DNA from: CAVQHY01 sp963712465
GTDB taxonomy: Bacteria; Actinomycetota; Thermoleophilia; Gaiellales; Gaiellaceae
DNA: 64,000 bases
Reading direction: 5' to 3'
Assembly: GCA_963712465.1 (NCBI GenBank)
Contig: CAVQHY010000005.1
Span: 62,001-126,000 of the forward strand
The position numbers and the translations under genes were made by a program. Shown here in pieces: positions 14,998 through 23,741 of the stretch. Each line of letters opens with the position of its first letter. Within the stretch, counting starts at the first letter, position 1. Under the pieces are notes generated by a model. That model searched no databases and had not been told where the DNA came from. It saw only the letters and a program-made list of their open reading frames with translations.

Positions 14998-16715
14998 CGA
15001 GCGAGCTGGCCCGCCGTATCGCCGTCGCCCGCGGGGACGAGCCCGCCGACCTCGTCGTCACGGGAGGCCGCGTCCTCTCGGTCTTCACCCGGGAGTGGCT
15101 CGACGTCGACGTGGCGATCGTCGACGGCGTCGTGGCGGGCCTCGGCGACTACGCGGGGCGCGAGACGCTCGATGCGCGCGGCCGATGGGTCGTCCCGGGC
15201 TTCGTCGACGCCCACATGCACGTCGAGACGCCGAAGCTCCTGGTCGACGAGCTGGCACGGCTGATCCTCCCGCTCGGGACGACCACGGTCGTCGCCGACC
15301 CGCACGAGATCGCGAACGTCCTCGGCACGGACGGCGTCCACTGGCTGCTCGACGTCTGCGCGGGGCTCCCGCTCGACGTCTTCTTCATGGCCTCGTCGTG
15401 CGTGCCCGCGTCCGACTTCGAGTCGCCCCGCCGCCGCCTGACTCCGGGTGACCTCGAGGGGCTGCTGCGGCGCCGTCGGGTGATCGGGCTGGCCGAGATG
15501 ATGAACTTCCCCGGCGTCGTGGCCGGCGACCCGAGGGAGCTGGCGAAGCTCGAGCTCGACGGGGCCCGCCACGTCGACGGCCATGCGCCCGGGGTGCTCG
15601 GGAAGCAGCTCCAGGCGTACGCCGCCGCGGGGATCCGCTCGGATCACGAGGCGACCACGCTCGAGGAGGGGCGGGAGCGCCTGCGCGCCGGCCTGTGGGT
15701 GCTGATTCGCGAGGCGTCGGTCGCTCGCAACCTGCACGCGCTCCTCCCGCTCGTGCGCGAGTTCGGGCCGGGTCGACTCGCGTTCTGCACGGACGACCGT
15801 GAACCCGAGCACATCGCCGAGGAAGGGCACGTCAACTCGATCGTCAGGGACGCGGTCGCGTGGGGGATCACACCCGAGGACGCCCTCGTGATCGCGTCGC
15901 ACAACGCGGCCACGTGGCACGGCCTCGACCGTCTCGGAGCGGTCGCGCCCGGCTACCAGGCCGATCTGCTCGTGCTTCCCGACCTCGAGCGCTTCGTCCC
16001 CGACCTCGTGCTGAAGCGCGGCGCCCCCGTGGCGGACATCCCGCGGGCGGAGGTGCCCGACTGGGTGCGCCACACCGTGAGGATCGAGCCGGTGTCGTCG
16101 AACGACTTCCGCGTTCCGTGGGGAGGCGGGCGGGGGCGGGCGGGAGGGCGGGCACGCGTGATCGGCCTCGTGCCGGATCAGATCGTCACGGACGCGCTCG
16201 TCGAGGACATGACCGTCGTCGACGGCGTCGCCGTCGCCGACCCGGGGCGCGACCTCGCGAAGATCGCGGTCGTCGAGCGCCATCTCGGCACCGGGCGGAT
16301 CGGGCTCGGCTTCGTCCGCGGCTTCGGCCTGCGGCGCGGCGCGCTCGCCTCGACGGTCGCCCACGACGCGCACAACATCGTCGTGGTCGGCGTCGACGAC
16401 GGCGACATGGCGCGGGCGGTGCAGCGCCTCAGGGAGACAGAAGGGGGGATCGTCGCGATCGAGGATCGCGGCGTCCGGGCCGAGCTCCCGCTCCCGATCG
16501 CGGGCCTGCTCTCGGACGCGCCTCTCGCCGAGGTCGTAGCCGCGAGCGAGGCGTGCGTCGCCGCGGCGCGTGAGCTCGGCTGCACCGTCGGCTCTCCCTT
16601 TCAGGCGCTTGCGTTTCTCGCCCTGTCGGTGATCCCGAGCCTGAAGATCACGGACCGCGGCCTCGTCGACGTCGACCGCTTCGAGCTCGTCCCCCTGGCT
16701 GTGGACGGATCGTGA
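14994..16715 (+). CDS. ade: Adenine deaminase
   Basis: This 573-residue amidohydrolase converts adenine to hypoxanthine and ammonia, feeding the adjacent xanthine dehydrogenase. The metal site is FVDAHMHVETPKLL near residue 70, then TTVVADPHEIANVLG, GLAEMMNFPGVV, DGHAPG and FCTDDREP. The C-terminal domain has IGLVPDQIVT and SLKITDRGLVDV. The GTG at 14994 overlaps the stop of the corrected Mo subunit. A G-rich tract at 16119-16153 encodes an extra GGGRGRAGGRA stretch just before RVIGLVPDQ, longer than expected at that loop. Confidence 0.93.
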   Translation: MTSELARRIAVARGDEPADLVVTGGRVLSVFTREWLDVDVAIVDGVVAGLGDYAGRETLDARGRWVVPGFVDAHMHVETPKLLVDELARLILPLGTTTVVADPHEIANVLGTDGVHWLLDVCAGLPLDVFFMASSCVPASDFESPRRRLTPGDLEGLLRRRRVIGLAEMMNFPGVVAGDPRELAKLELDGARHVDGHAPGVLGKQLQAYAAAGIRSDHEATTLEEGRERLRAGLWVLIREASVARNLHALLPLVREFGPGRLAFCTDDREPEHIAEEGHVNSIVRDAVAWGITPEDALVIASHNAATWHGLDRLGAVAPGYQADLLVLPDLERFVPDLVLKRGAPVADIPRAEVPDWVRHTVRIEPVSSNDFRVPWGGGRGRAGGRARVIGLVPDQIVTDALVEDMTVVDGVAVADPGRDLAKIAVVERHLGTGRIGLGFVRGFGLRRGALASTVAHDAHNIVVVGVDDGDMARAVQRLRETEGGIVAIEDRGVRAELPLPIAGLLSDAPLAEVVAASEACVAAARELGCTVGSPFQALAFLALSVIPSLKITDRGLVDVDRFELVPLAVDGS

Positions 16716-16773
16716 CGCTTTTCTGACCGAGCCGGGCGCCACGCGTAGCCTGATCCGTGGTTGCCTGTGCAGC

Positions 16774-16965
16774 GTGCGCTCCTGGTCCCCACCCGGGCGG
16801 GTACCCGGCAACCGGCCGACGGTTCGGCAGGTGTATGCGATCGCGCGCGAGCTCTGTGAGCGCTGCGGCGAGGAGTATCCGGCGACGCGAAGCGACGCGT
16901 CCGAGCTGATCGAGCGTCTCCGGGCCGAGAACGGCAAGCCGGTGATCCACGTGTCTCGACGATGA
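16774..16965 (+). CDS. Small conserved-looking protein, unknown function
   Basis: The open frame gives 63 residues from a GTG. Residues 15-60, starting PTVRQVYAIARELCERCGEE and ending IERLRAENGKPV, look like a compact helical domain with two nearby Cys residues. Codon composition fits the window. The start is uncertain: a TAGCCT box at 16746-16751 lies 22 nt upstream and no clear ribosome site is seen. It stands alone between adenine deaminase and the next small gene. No function is proposed. Confidence 0.5.
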   Translation: MRSWSPPGRVPGNRPTVRQVYAIARELCERCGEEYPATRSDASELIERLRAENGKPVIHVSRR

Positions 16966-16996
16966 CCACGAGACGGCGGCGCTCTACACTGAGCGC

Positions 16997-17302
16997 GTGC
17001 AGGTCACGCAACCCGAGCGGCGGAGGGACGCCCCGGAGACGAGCCCGCTCGAGGACGTGCTGCGCCGCGTGAATGCGATTCGCCGCGCGTACGGCGTCGA
17101 CCCACTGTACGAGCTTCCCGCGGCCTGCACGGCGTGGGACGGCGGCGGTTGCGTGCTCGAGCGCGCGTTCGAGGACCTGGGAGTGCTGATCGTCGACTAT
17201 CGGCGCGCGTACGGCCGCCGGCTCGAGTTCGAACATGGCCTCGGCGACTTCGTGCGGACCTTCGACGCCGGCGGCTACCCGACGCTCCTCGCCGACCGCT
17301 GA
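16997..17302 (+). CDS. Hypothetical protein, 101 residues
   Basis: The frame starts at GTG 16997 with a TACACT -10 box (16985-16990) 6 nt upstream. The protein is soluble and mixed: an Arg/Glu-rich start, a helix DVLRRVNAIRRAYGVDPLYELP, two Cys residues, then FEDLGVLIVDYRRAYGRR and DFVRTFDAGGYPTLL. I do not recognise the family. The promoter position and protein-like composition support a real gene. Confidence 0.6.
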   Translation: MQVTQPERRRDAPETSPLEDVLRRVNAIRRAYGVDPLYELPAACTAWDGGGCVLERAFEDLGVLIVDYRRAYGRRLEFEHGLGDFVRTFDAGGYPTLLADR

Positions 17303-17365
17303 GCCCCGTCGGAATCGAGCGCGCCGGAGTGACCTCGATCCGGCCCGTGCGGTAGGGGTCTGTCG

Positions 17366-18220
17366 ATGACGGCGATCTGGTTCGGTCTCCTGGCTGCGCT
17401 CGCCTGGGGCGTCTCGACGGTCGCCGGCACGAAGCTTGTTCGGTCGGTGGGGACGGTTTCCGCGCTCGCGGTGTCGATGGTGATCGGGCTCGCTCTCGTG
17501 GCGCCGTTCGCCGCGGCGGCGGGCTCTCCGTCGGCATCGGCCGCGGCCTGGGCCTGGGGGGCGTCTGCGGGGCTCGGCTACGTGTCGGCCATGGGTTGCT
17601 GGCTGCTCGCGGTTCGCCACGGCAAGGTGAGCCTCGTGACACCGATCGTCTCGGCGGACGGCGCGACCGCAGCGCTCATCGCTGTCGTTGCCTTCGGAGA
17701 GACGCTCGCGCGCGGTGTCGGAGCCGCGCTCGGGCTGATCGTCCTCGGCGTCGTCGTCGCCGGCATCCGTCCCGACACCGGAACGCACGGCCGGTTTACG
17801 GGTCGCGAGCTCACGTTGGCGGTCGGGGCCGCGCTGCTCTTCGGGTGCACGTTCGTCGCCGGGGCCGAGGCCCAGGAGCAGCTCGGCGTCGCCTGGACGC
17901 TTGCCGCCTCCCGCGCGACGGCCGTCGCCGCGATCGCTCCGGCGGCGCTCGTGATCGGCGGCGTGCGAGCGTTCAGGCTGCCGCGAGCCGCGATCAAGTT
18001 CGCGGTCGCGATGGCCGCGCTCGACATGTCCGGGTACGCAGCCTTCCTCGCGGGGGCCGCCGGGAACGTGGCGATCGCCGCGGTGCTCGCGTCCCAGTAC
18101 GCGGTCGTTGCGATCGTCGGCGGGTTCGTCGCGTTCGGCGAGCGGCTGACTCGCCTCCAGGCGACAGGGGTGGTGCTGACGCTGGTCGGGATCGCCGCGC
18201 TCACCTCGTTGCAGGCGTAA
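17366..18220 (+). CDS. EamA/DMT-family membrane transporter
   Basis: This 284-residue protein has about ten hydrophobic segments in two repeats of five, the layout of the drug/metabolite transporter superfamily. It starts MTAIWFGLLAALAWGVSTVAG, and the second half ends with AVVAIVGGFVAFGERLTRLQATGVVL, a typical EamA signature. The substrate cannot be read from the sequence. A TAGGGG hexamer lies 7 nt before the ATG. It is monocistronic, followed by about 106 bp without a gene. Confidence 0.85.
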   Translation: MTAIWFGLLAALAWGVSTVAGTKLVRSVGTVSALAVSMVIGLALVAPFAAAAGSPSASAAAWAWGASAGLGYVSAMGCWLLAVRHGKVSLVTPIVSADGATAALIAVVAFGETLARGVGAALGLIVLGVVVAGIRPDTGTHGRFTGRELTLAVGAALLFGCTFVAGAEAQEQLGVAWTLAASRATAVAAIAPAALVIGGVRAFRLPRAAIKFAVAMAALDMSGYAAFLAGAAGNVAIAAVLASQYAVVAIVGGFVAFGERLTRLQATGVVLTLVGIAALTSLQA

Positions 18221-18222
18221 GG

Positions 18223-18286
18223 GGCCTGTCCAGAAACCCAGCCCGCGAACGCACCAGGGTTCCCGGGACACGCCCCTGGACGGGCC
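18223..18286. repeat. Inverted repeat upstream of dnaE1
   Basis: GGCCTGTCCAG (18223-18233) and CTGGACGGGCC (18276-18286) are inverted repeats with one mismatch. The element follows the transporter stop and precedes the dnaE1 promoter; it could act as a weak terminator. The motif GGGCCTGTCC recurs at 22071-22080 and, inverted, near 521-533. Confidence 0.4.
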
Positions 18287-18311
18287 GTCGGGGGTCATCC
18301 TGGGGCGGGCC

Positions 18312-18317
18312 TACAAT
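18312..18317 (+). promoter_or_regulatory. Putative -10 box of dnaE1
   Basis: TACAAT ends 9 nt before the GTG start at 18327, consistent with a leaderless transcript. No good -35 box is visible. Confidence 0.5.
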
Positions 18318-18326
18318 GGCCTTCCC

Positions 18327-21300
18327 GTGCCCGACGCGCCGTTCGTCCACCTGCACGTCCACTCCGAGTACTCGATCCTCGACGGCGCCTGCAGGATCCC
18401 CGATCTCGCCGCCCGGGCAGCCGAGCTCGGCATGCCAGCCGTCGCAATCACCGATCACGGCTCGCTCGCCGGCGCCGTCGAGCTGTACCGCCAGGCCGGC
18501 AAGAACGGCCTGAAGCCGATCGTAGGCTGCGAGGTCTACGTCGCCGACGACCGCCGCGCGCAGCGCAAGGGTTACGCACATCTAACGCTCCTCGCCGAGA
18601 CGAACGACGGGTACGCAAATCTGATCAGGCTGTCGTCGCTCGGCTACCTCGAGGGCTACTACTACAAGCCCCGGGTCGACTGGGAGCTCCTCGACGCGCA
18701 CTCGACCGGGCTCGTCGCGCTCTCCGGGTGTCTCTCCGGGCGCGTCTGCAAAGCGCTCGAGCAGGGGAGTCCCGACGACGCCGTCCGCGAGCTCGGCCGG
18801 CTGACGGACATCTTCGGGCGCGACCAGGTCTACGTCGAGATGCAGAACGCAGGCCTCGAGGTGCAGGCGCGTCTGACGCCGCTCCTCGCCGAGGCGGCCG
18901 AGAAGACGGGCCTGCCGCTCGTGGCGACCGGCGACGTGCACTACCTCCGCCACGAGGACGCTCGGGCCCACGAGGCGCTGCTCTGCATCCAGTCGGGCGA
19001 CTCGCTCGCAAACCCGAGCCGGTGGCGCTTCGAGACCGACCAGTTCTACTTCAAGACCCCGGAGGAGATGGCGCTCGACTTCCCCGGCCACGAGGACGCG
19101 CTGCGCCGCACGCTCGAGATCGCCGAACGCTGCAACGTGACGATGGAGCTCGGGCGGATCCTGCTGCCGACCTTTCCGACGCCGGAGGGGCGCGACCCGT
19201 TCGAGTACCTCGTCGAGCTCTGCGAGAAGGGGTTGGCCCGGCGCTACGAGCGGATCACGCCGGAGCTGCAGGACCGCCTTCGGTTCGAGCTCAAGACGAT
19301 CCGCGAGATGGGCTTCGCCGACTACTTTCTGATCGTCTCGGACTTCGTCGGCTACGCCAGGCGAAACGGAATCGGCGTCGGACCGGGCCGGGGGTCGGCC
19401 GCGGGCTCGCTCGTCGCCTACTGCCTCGAGATCACCGATATCGACCCGATCGCGTACGACCTGCTGTTCGAGCGCTTCCTCAACCCGGGCCGGAAGTCGA
19501 TGCCCGACATCGACATCGACTTCTCCGTCCACGGCCGGGATCGGGTGATCAACTACGTGGCGGACAAGTACGGCCGCGACCGCGTCGCCCAGATCATCAC
19601 GTTCGGGACGATGATGGCCCGCGCGGCCGTACGTGACGCCGGGCGGGTGCTCGACGTCCCCTACGGCACCGTCGACCGGATCGCGAAGCTGATTCCCGAG
19701 GGCCCGAAGGTGTACCTCGAGGAGTGCATGAAGCCCGGCGCCGAGCTTCGGCAGGCCTACGACGCCGACGAGGTCGTCCGCAACATCGTCGATCTCGCCA
19801 AGCCGCTCGAGGGGCTCGTCCGCCAGGACTCGATCCACGCCGCGGGAGTCGTGATCGGCGACCGGCCCCTGACGGAGTACGTGCCGCTCCAGCAGAAGGG
19901 TGCCGACCAGGAGGTCGTCACGCAGTTCCCGATGGGGGATGTCGAGGCGCTCGGCCTGCTGAAGATGGACTTCCTCGGTCTTCGCAATCTCGACGTGATC
20001 GACAAAGCGGTCGAGCTCGTCGGAGGCCTTGACGTCGCGGGCGCTCCTCTCGATGACGCCAGGACGTACGCCATGCTCCAGCGGGGCGAGGCGAGCGGCG
20101 TGTTCCAGTTCGAGTCGTCAGGGATGCGGGAGGCGCTTCGGCAGGTGCGGCCGACCGAGTTCGAGGATCTGATCGCGCTCGTCGCCCTCTATCGGCCCGG
20201 CCCGATGGGGTACATCCCGGTCTACGGTCGTCGCAAGGCGGGCTCGGAGCAGGTGACCTTCGCGGACGATCGCCTGCGCCCGATCACGGCCGCCACCTAC
20301 GGCATCTGCATCTACCAGGAGCAGTACATGGAGATCGCGAAGCAGCTCGCCGGCTTCTCGCCTGCCGAGGCTGACGATCTCCGCAAGGCGATCGGCAAGA
20401 AGATCCATGAGCTGATGGCCTCGCTCGAGGACAAGTTTCTCGAGGGATGCGCGGCCAACGAGGTCACGCCGGCCGTCGCGAACCAGCTCTGGAAGGACAT
20501 GGAGCAGGCCCAGGACTACTCGTTCAACAAGTCCCACGCGGCCTGCTACGCGCTGATCGCCTACCGCACGGCGTACCTGAAGGCCAATCATCCGGCCGAG
20601 TACATGGCCGCTCTGATCTCGTCCGTGATGAACACCAAGGACAAGGTGCCGTACTACGTCGCGGCATGCACCGAGCTGGGGATCGAGGTGCTCCCGCCCG
20701 ACGTCAACGTCTCGCAGGCCGACTTCGCCGTCGTCGACGGGAAGATCCGGTTCGGCCTGAACGCGGTCAAGAACGTGGGCGACGCGGCAGTGCGCTCGAT
20801 CATCGCCGCCCGGGACGAGGGAGGGCCGCTCAGCTCGATCTGGGACTTCTGCGAGCGGGTCGATCCCCAGGTCGCGAACAGGCGGGCGCTCGAGTCGCTC
20901 GTCAAATGCGGGGCGCTCGACTCCACCGGGGCTTCCCGCAAGGGAATGCTCGGCGTCCTCGAGCAGGCGCTCGCCTACGGGAGCAAGCAGCAGGCAGATC
21001 GCCTCGCCGGCCAGGCGTCGATCTTCGACCTCGGCGCCGCGTCGACCGACACCGGGGCCGCCGCTCGGCATCCGTCGCTTCCGGCCGACGAGTTCGATCG
21101 GCAGGAGCTCCTCGCCATGGAAAAGGAATCGCTCGGCCTGTGGGTGTCGGAGCACCCGCTTCAGGGAGTCAGGGACGCCCTGAGACGCAAGGTGGACTGC
21201 CCTCTCGTCGAGGTCGAGCGACGCCGCGACGGCGAGGTGGTCACGGTCGGCGGCATCGTCGGGGCGCTGAAGACGCTGCAGACGAAGAAGGGCGACCCGA

Positions 21301-21719
21301 TGGTGTTTCTCCGCCTCGATGATCTCTCGGGCACGCTCGAAGCGGTGGTCTTCAACTCGGTCTACGCATCGTCGCGGGAGCTCCTCGAAGCTGACCGCGT
21401 GCTCGTGGTCAAGGGACGGGTCGATCACAAGCAGGAGGGTGAGACGAAGCTGATCGCGCTCGAGGTGGCCGCGTTCGAGGCATCGCCGGAGCGCTCCGAG
21501 GTGCGTCTCCGGGTCGACGCGCGGAAGGCGCCGCCGAACCTGATTCGCGAGCTGGCCCAGGTCGTTCGCGACTTCCCCGGCGAGGCGCGGGTCGTCCTCG
21601 ACCTCGAGCTGGCGACGGGTCCGCGGGCCTACGAGCTGGGGGCGGGCTACCGCGTCCGGCCGGAGGCGGACTTCTTCGCCGAGGTCAAGGCGCTCCTCGG
21701 CGAGGCGGCGGTCGCGTGA
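18327..21719 (+). CDS. dnaE1: DNA polymerase III alpha subunit
   Basis: This is the replicative DNA polymerase, 1130 residues, of DnaE rather than PolC type. The N-terminal PHP domain starts HLHVHSEYSILDGA and includes AVAITDHGSL. The catalytic palm has GPGRGSAAGSLVAYCLEI and PDIDIDFS with the metal-binding aspartates. The finger region keeps FQFESSGMRE and RPGPM. A C-terminal OB-fold region carries VTVGGIVGALKT. It is complete and of normal length, and appears to be a single transcription unit. Start chosen from the FVHLHVHSEYS alignment and the promoter position. Confidence 0.97.
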   Translation: MPDAPFVHLHVHSEYSILDGACRIPDLAARAAELGMPAVAITDHGSLAGAVELYRQAGKNGLKPIVGCEVYVADDRRAQRKGYAHLTLLAETNDGYANLIRLSSLGYLEGYYYKPRVDWELLDAHSTGLVALSGCLSGRVCKALEQGSPDDAVRELGRLTDIFGRDQVYVEMQNAGLEVQARLTPLLAEAAEKTGLPLVATGDVHYLRHEDARAHEALLCIQSGDSLANPSRWRFETDQFYFKTPEEMALDFPGHEDALRRTLEIAERCNVTMELGRILLPTFPTPEGRDPFEYLVELCEKGLARRYERITPELQDRLRFELKTIREMGFADYFLIVSDFVGYARRNGIGVGPGRGSAAGSLVAYCLEITDIDPIAYDLLFERFLNPGRKSMPDIDIDFSVHGRDRVINYVADKYGRDRVAQIITFGTMMARAAVRDAGRVLDVPYGTVDRIAKLIPEGPKVYLEECMKPGAELRQAYDADEVVRNIVDLAKPLEGLVRQDSIHAAGVVIGDRPLTEYVPLQQKGADQEVVTQFPMGDVEALGLLKMDFLGLRNLDVIDKAVELVGGLDVAGAPLDDARTYAMLQRGEASGVFQFESSGMREALRQVRPTEFEDLIALVALYRPGPMGYIPVYGRRKAGSEQVTFADDRLRPITAATYGICIYQEQYMEIAKQLAGFSPAEADDLRKAIGKKIHELMASLEDKFLEGCAANEVTPAVANQLWKDMEQAQDYSFNKSHAACYALIAYRTAYLKANHPAEYMAALISSVMNTKDKVPYYVAACTELGIEVLPPDVNVSQADFAVVDGKIRFGLNAVKNVGDAAVRSIIAARDEGGPLSSIWDFCERVDPQVANRRALESLVKCGALDSTGASRKGMLGVLEQALAYGSKQQADRLAGQASIFDLGAASTDTGAAARHPSLPADEFDRQELLAMEKESLGLWVSEHPLQGVRDALRRKVDCPLVEVERRRDGEVVTVGGIVGALKTLQTKKGDPMVFLRLDDLSGTLEAVVFNSVYASSRELLEADRVLVVKGRVDHKQEGETKLIALEVAAFEASPERSEVRLRVDARKAPPNLIRELAQVVRDFPGEARVVLDLELATGPRAYELGAGYRVRPEADFFAEVKALLGEAAVA

Positions 21720-21783
21720 TAGCGGCAGCGGTCACGAGGGGAGGAGCCGGGCCTTAGGGTTAAGCGTGGATTAACTGACTGGT

Positions 21784-21799
21784 TCCCCCGTGCGGGGGA
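21784..21799. other. Short hairpin downstream of dnaE1
   Basis: TCCCCC (21784-21789) pairs with GGGGGA (21794-21799) around a GTGC loop. There is no T-tract. The following CGGATATAACCG includes TATAAC, a possible -10 box for the small gene at 21864. The rest of 21720-21863 holds no coding frame. Confidence 0.35.
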
Positions 21800-21863
21800 G
21801 ATCCGCAAGTCGGATATAACCGAACCAACGAGCACAGCAGTTGACCGACCGGAGAGAGAGCAC

Positions 21864-22070
21864 ATGCCTGCGGCGCCAGAGCTCGACGTTCAGCAAGAGA
21901 ACGAATCCGAACGGGTCATTCGGTGGCGCATGGACGAGCTCGAGCGGGCCGGATACGACGCCGAGTCGGCGCAGGCCCTCGCCGAACGGCTCGATGTCGA
22001 CCTCCACCGGGCCGCCGATCTGCTCCGCCAGGGCTGCCCAGCCGAAGTCGCGCTGAAGATCCTGCTCTAG
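21864..22070 (+). CDS. Small hypothetical protein, 68 residues
   Basis: The ATG has a GGAGAGAG ribosome site 7-8 nt upstream, unlike most neighbours. The protein is acidic and helical: IRWRMDELERAGYDAE, AQALAERLDVDLHRAADLLRQGCP, then ALKILL at the end. It resembles short actinobacterial hypotheticals that pair a helical repeat with a single Cys. The function is unknown. It precedes lgt by 43 bp. Confidence 0.72.
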   Translation: MPAAPELDVQQENESERVIRWRMDELERAGYDAESAQALAERLDVDLHRAADLLRQGCPAEVALKILL

Positions 22071-22101
22071 GGCCTGTCCGGGCGGGGCCGGGTACCGCCC
22101 C

Positions 22102-22107
22102 TACAAT
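22102..22107 (+). promoter_or_regulatory. Putative -10 box of lgt
   Basis: TACAAT ends 6 nt before the GTG at 22114, the leaderless spacing. It would drive lgt-scpA-scpB. Confidence 0.5.
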
Positions 22108-22113
22108 CATCGG

Positions 22114-22968
22114 GTGCCGGGCACCCTGATCGCGTCGATCCCCAGTCCGTCGAACGGCGTCATCGAGGTCGGGCCCCTCACGTTTCGCGCCTACGGGCTG
22201 ATGCTGCTGCTCGGGATCGTCGCGGCGACGTGGCTGATGGGCGTGCGTGCGATCCGGGCGGGCGACGCGGATTGGGACTTCGTGCTGAAGGTCGCCATGT
22301 GGGGTGTCGCGGGCGGCATCGTCGGCGCGCGCCTCTACCACGTCGTGACGAGCTGGAACGAGGTGCCCGACCCGAAGCTGCTCGGCATCTTCGAGATCTG
22401 GAAGGGCGGTCTCGGCGTCTGGGGCGGGATCGCCGGGGGCTGCCTCGCGGGGGCGATCGTCGTCCGACGCGCCGGCAAGAGCGTCGCCAACTTCGCCGAC
22501 TACGTCGCGCCCGGGCTCCTGCTCGCCCAGGGGATCGGACGGTTCGGCAACTACTTCAACCAGGAGCTGTTCGGCAAGCCGACCGACCTGCCGTGGGGCC
22601 TCGAGATCGGTCCGGCCAACCGACCCGATCAGTATCTGGACGCGGAGACCTTCCATCCGACCTTCCTCTACGAGTTCATCTGGGACATGATCGGCGTCGC
22701 TCTGCTGCTCTGGGTGGACCGCCGCTTCCGGATCAGACCACCCGGCCTGTTTTGTCTCTATGTCATCTGGTACACGTTCGCCCGGGCGACGTGGGAGGAG
22801 CAGCTCAGGGTCGACCCCTCTCACGAGATCGCGGGCATGCGGCTGAACTTCTGGGTCGCGACGATCCTGTTCGTCGGAGCAGTGGTGGCGTTCGTCTGGT
22901 CGCAGCGACGAGGGCGCGGCCCGGTCGAGCCGCGTCCGGGGCGGCCGCTACCATCGCCGCGGTCGTGA
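22114..22968 (+). CDS. lgt: Prolipoprotein diacylglyceryl transferase
   Basis: Lgt attaches diacylglycerol to the lipobox Cys of lipoproteins in the cytoplasmic membrane. The 284-residue protein has about seven membrane segments. The signature GRFGNYFNQELFGKPTDLPWG near residues 145-165 and HPTFLYEFIWD near 185 are present. Start fixed by the promoter and by the family start IPSPSNGVIEVGPLTFRAYGL. The stop overlaps scpA (GTGA). The DUF3352 lipoprotein at 34031 is a likely substrate. Confidence 0.95.
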   Translation: MPGTLIASIPSPSNGVIEVGPLTFRAYGLMLLLGIVAATWLMGVRAIRAGDADWDFVLKVAMWGVAGGIVGARLYHVVTSWNEVPDPKLLGIFEIWKGGLGVWGGIAGGCLAGAIVVRRAGKSVANFADYVAPGLLLAQGIGRFGNYFNQELFGKPTDLPWGLEIGPANRPDQYLDAETFHPTFLYEFIWDMIGVALLLWVDRRFRIRPPGLFCLYVIWYTFARATWEEQLRVDPSHEIAGMRLNFWVATILFVGAVVAFVWSQRRGRGPVEPRPGRPLPSPRS

Positions 22969-23741
22969 CCATCCCCGTCCGGGACCTTGAGCTGGACCTC
23001 GACGCGTTCGAGGGGCCGTTCGACCTCCTCCTCACGCTCGTCCTGAAGGAGGAGCTCGAGCTCGCCGACGTCGAGATCGCGGCGATCGTCGTCGCCTTCA
23101 TGGAGCGCCACGGTCGCCGGCTCGGCGACACCACCGTCGGCGGGCTCGAGCTCGACCTGGAGGCGAGCGGGGAGTTCCTCGTCCTCGTCGCCGCGCTGCT
23201 CGAGCTGAAGACGAGGGAGCTGTTCGGCGAGGAGAGCGGGCTCGAGGATCTCGACGCGGAGGAGGCGGCAGAGGAGCTGGCGGCGCGCCTCGCCGTCTAC
23301 CGGCAGTTCAAGGCCGCAGCCGGATGGCTGGAGGAGCGGCTCGACGAGGAGTCCGACCGCTACTTCCGGATCGGGCCGGCGCCGCTTGCGCCCGAGCCCC
23401 TGCGCGAGCTGCCGCGAGAGGAGCCTGCCCGGCTCGCCGAGGTGATCCGCCTGCTCGCGGTTCCTCCACCGGAGCCGTCGCTTCGCCATCTCGTCCTCAC
23501 ATACCCTCCCGTCTCGCTCTTCCTCGACCGCTTCCGTGCCGTGCTCGCCCGGCGGCGTCGATTCGACTTCGACGAGGAGACGCGGGCGCTCGGGCGAATC
23601 GAGCAGATGGTGGCCTTTCTCGCCCTGCTCGAGCTGCGCAAGTCCGGAGAGATCACGCTCGGACAGAGCGAGCCGTTCCAGCCGATCTCGGTCTGGCGGG
23701 CCGGGAACGCCGACGCCGTCGCTAGCCTCTCCGCCTCATGA
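22965..23741 (+). CDS. scpA: Segregation and condensation protein A
   Basis: ScpA is the kleisin that bridges SMC heads in the condensin complex. The 258-residue product starts VRDLELDLDAFEGPFDLLLTLV, the family N terminus, and ends with a winged-helix part, FLALLELRKSGEITLGQSEPF. The GTG overlaps the lgt stop. A TACCAT hexamer 10 nt upstream inside lgt could give an internal promoter. Its partner smc lies at the far right of the window. Confidence 0.95.
   Translation: MTIPVRDLELDLDAFEGPFDLLLTLVLKEELELADVEIAAIVVAFMERHGRRLGDTTVGGLELDLEASGEFLVLVAALLELKTRELFGEESGLEDLDAEEAAEELAARLAVYRQFKAAAGWLEERLDEESDRYFRIGPAPLAPEPLRELPREEPARLAEVIRLLAVPPPEPSLRHLVLTYPPVSLFLDRFRAVLARRRRFDFDEETRALGRIEQMVAFLALLELRKSGEITLGQSEPFQPISVWRAGNADAVASLSAS

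Noticed and set aside
12756..16715. A single open frame that looks like a fusion of a molybdenum hydroxylase and adenine deaminase
   Set aside because: The joining stretch is Arg-rich out-of-frame translation, and the other frame restores the conserved hydroxylase C terminus with a stop overlapping the ade start. A frameshift explains it better.
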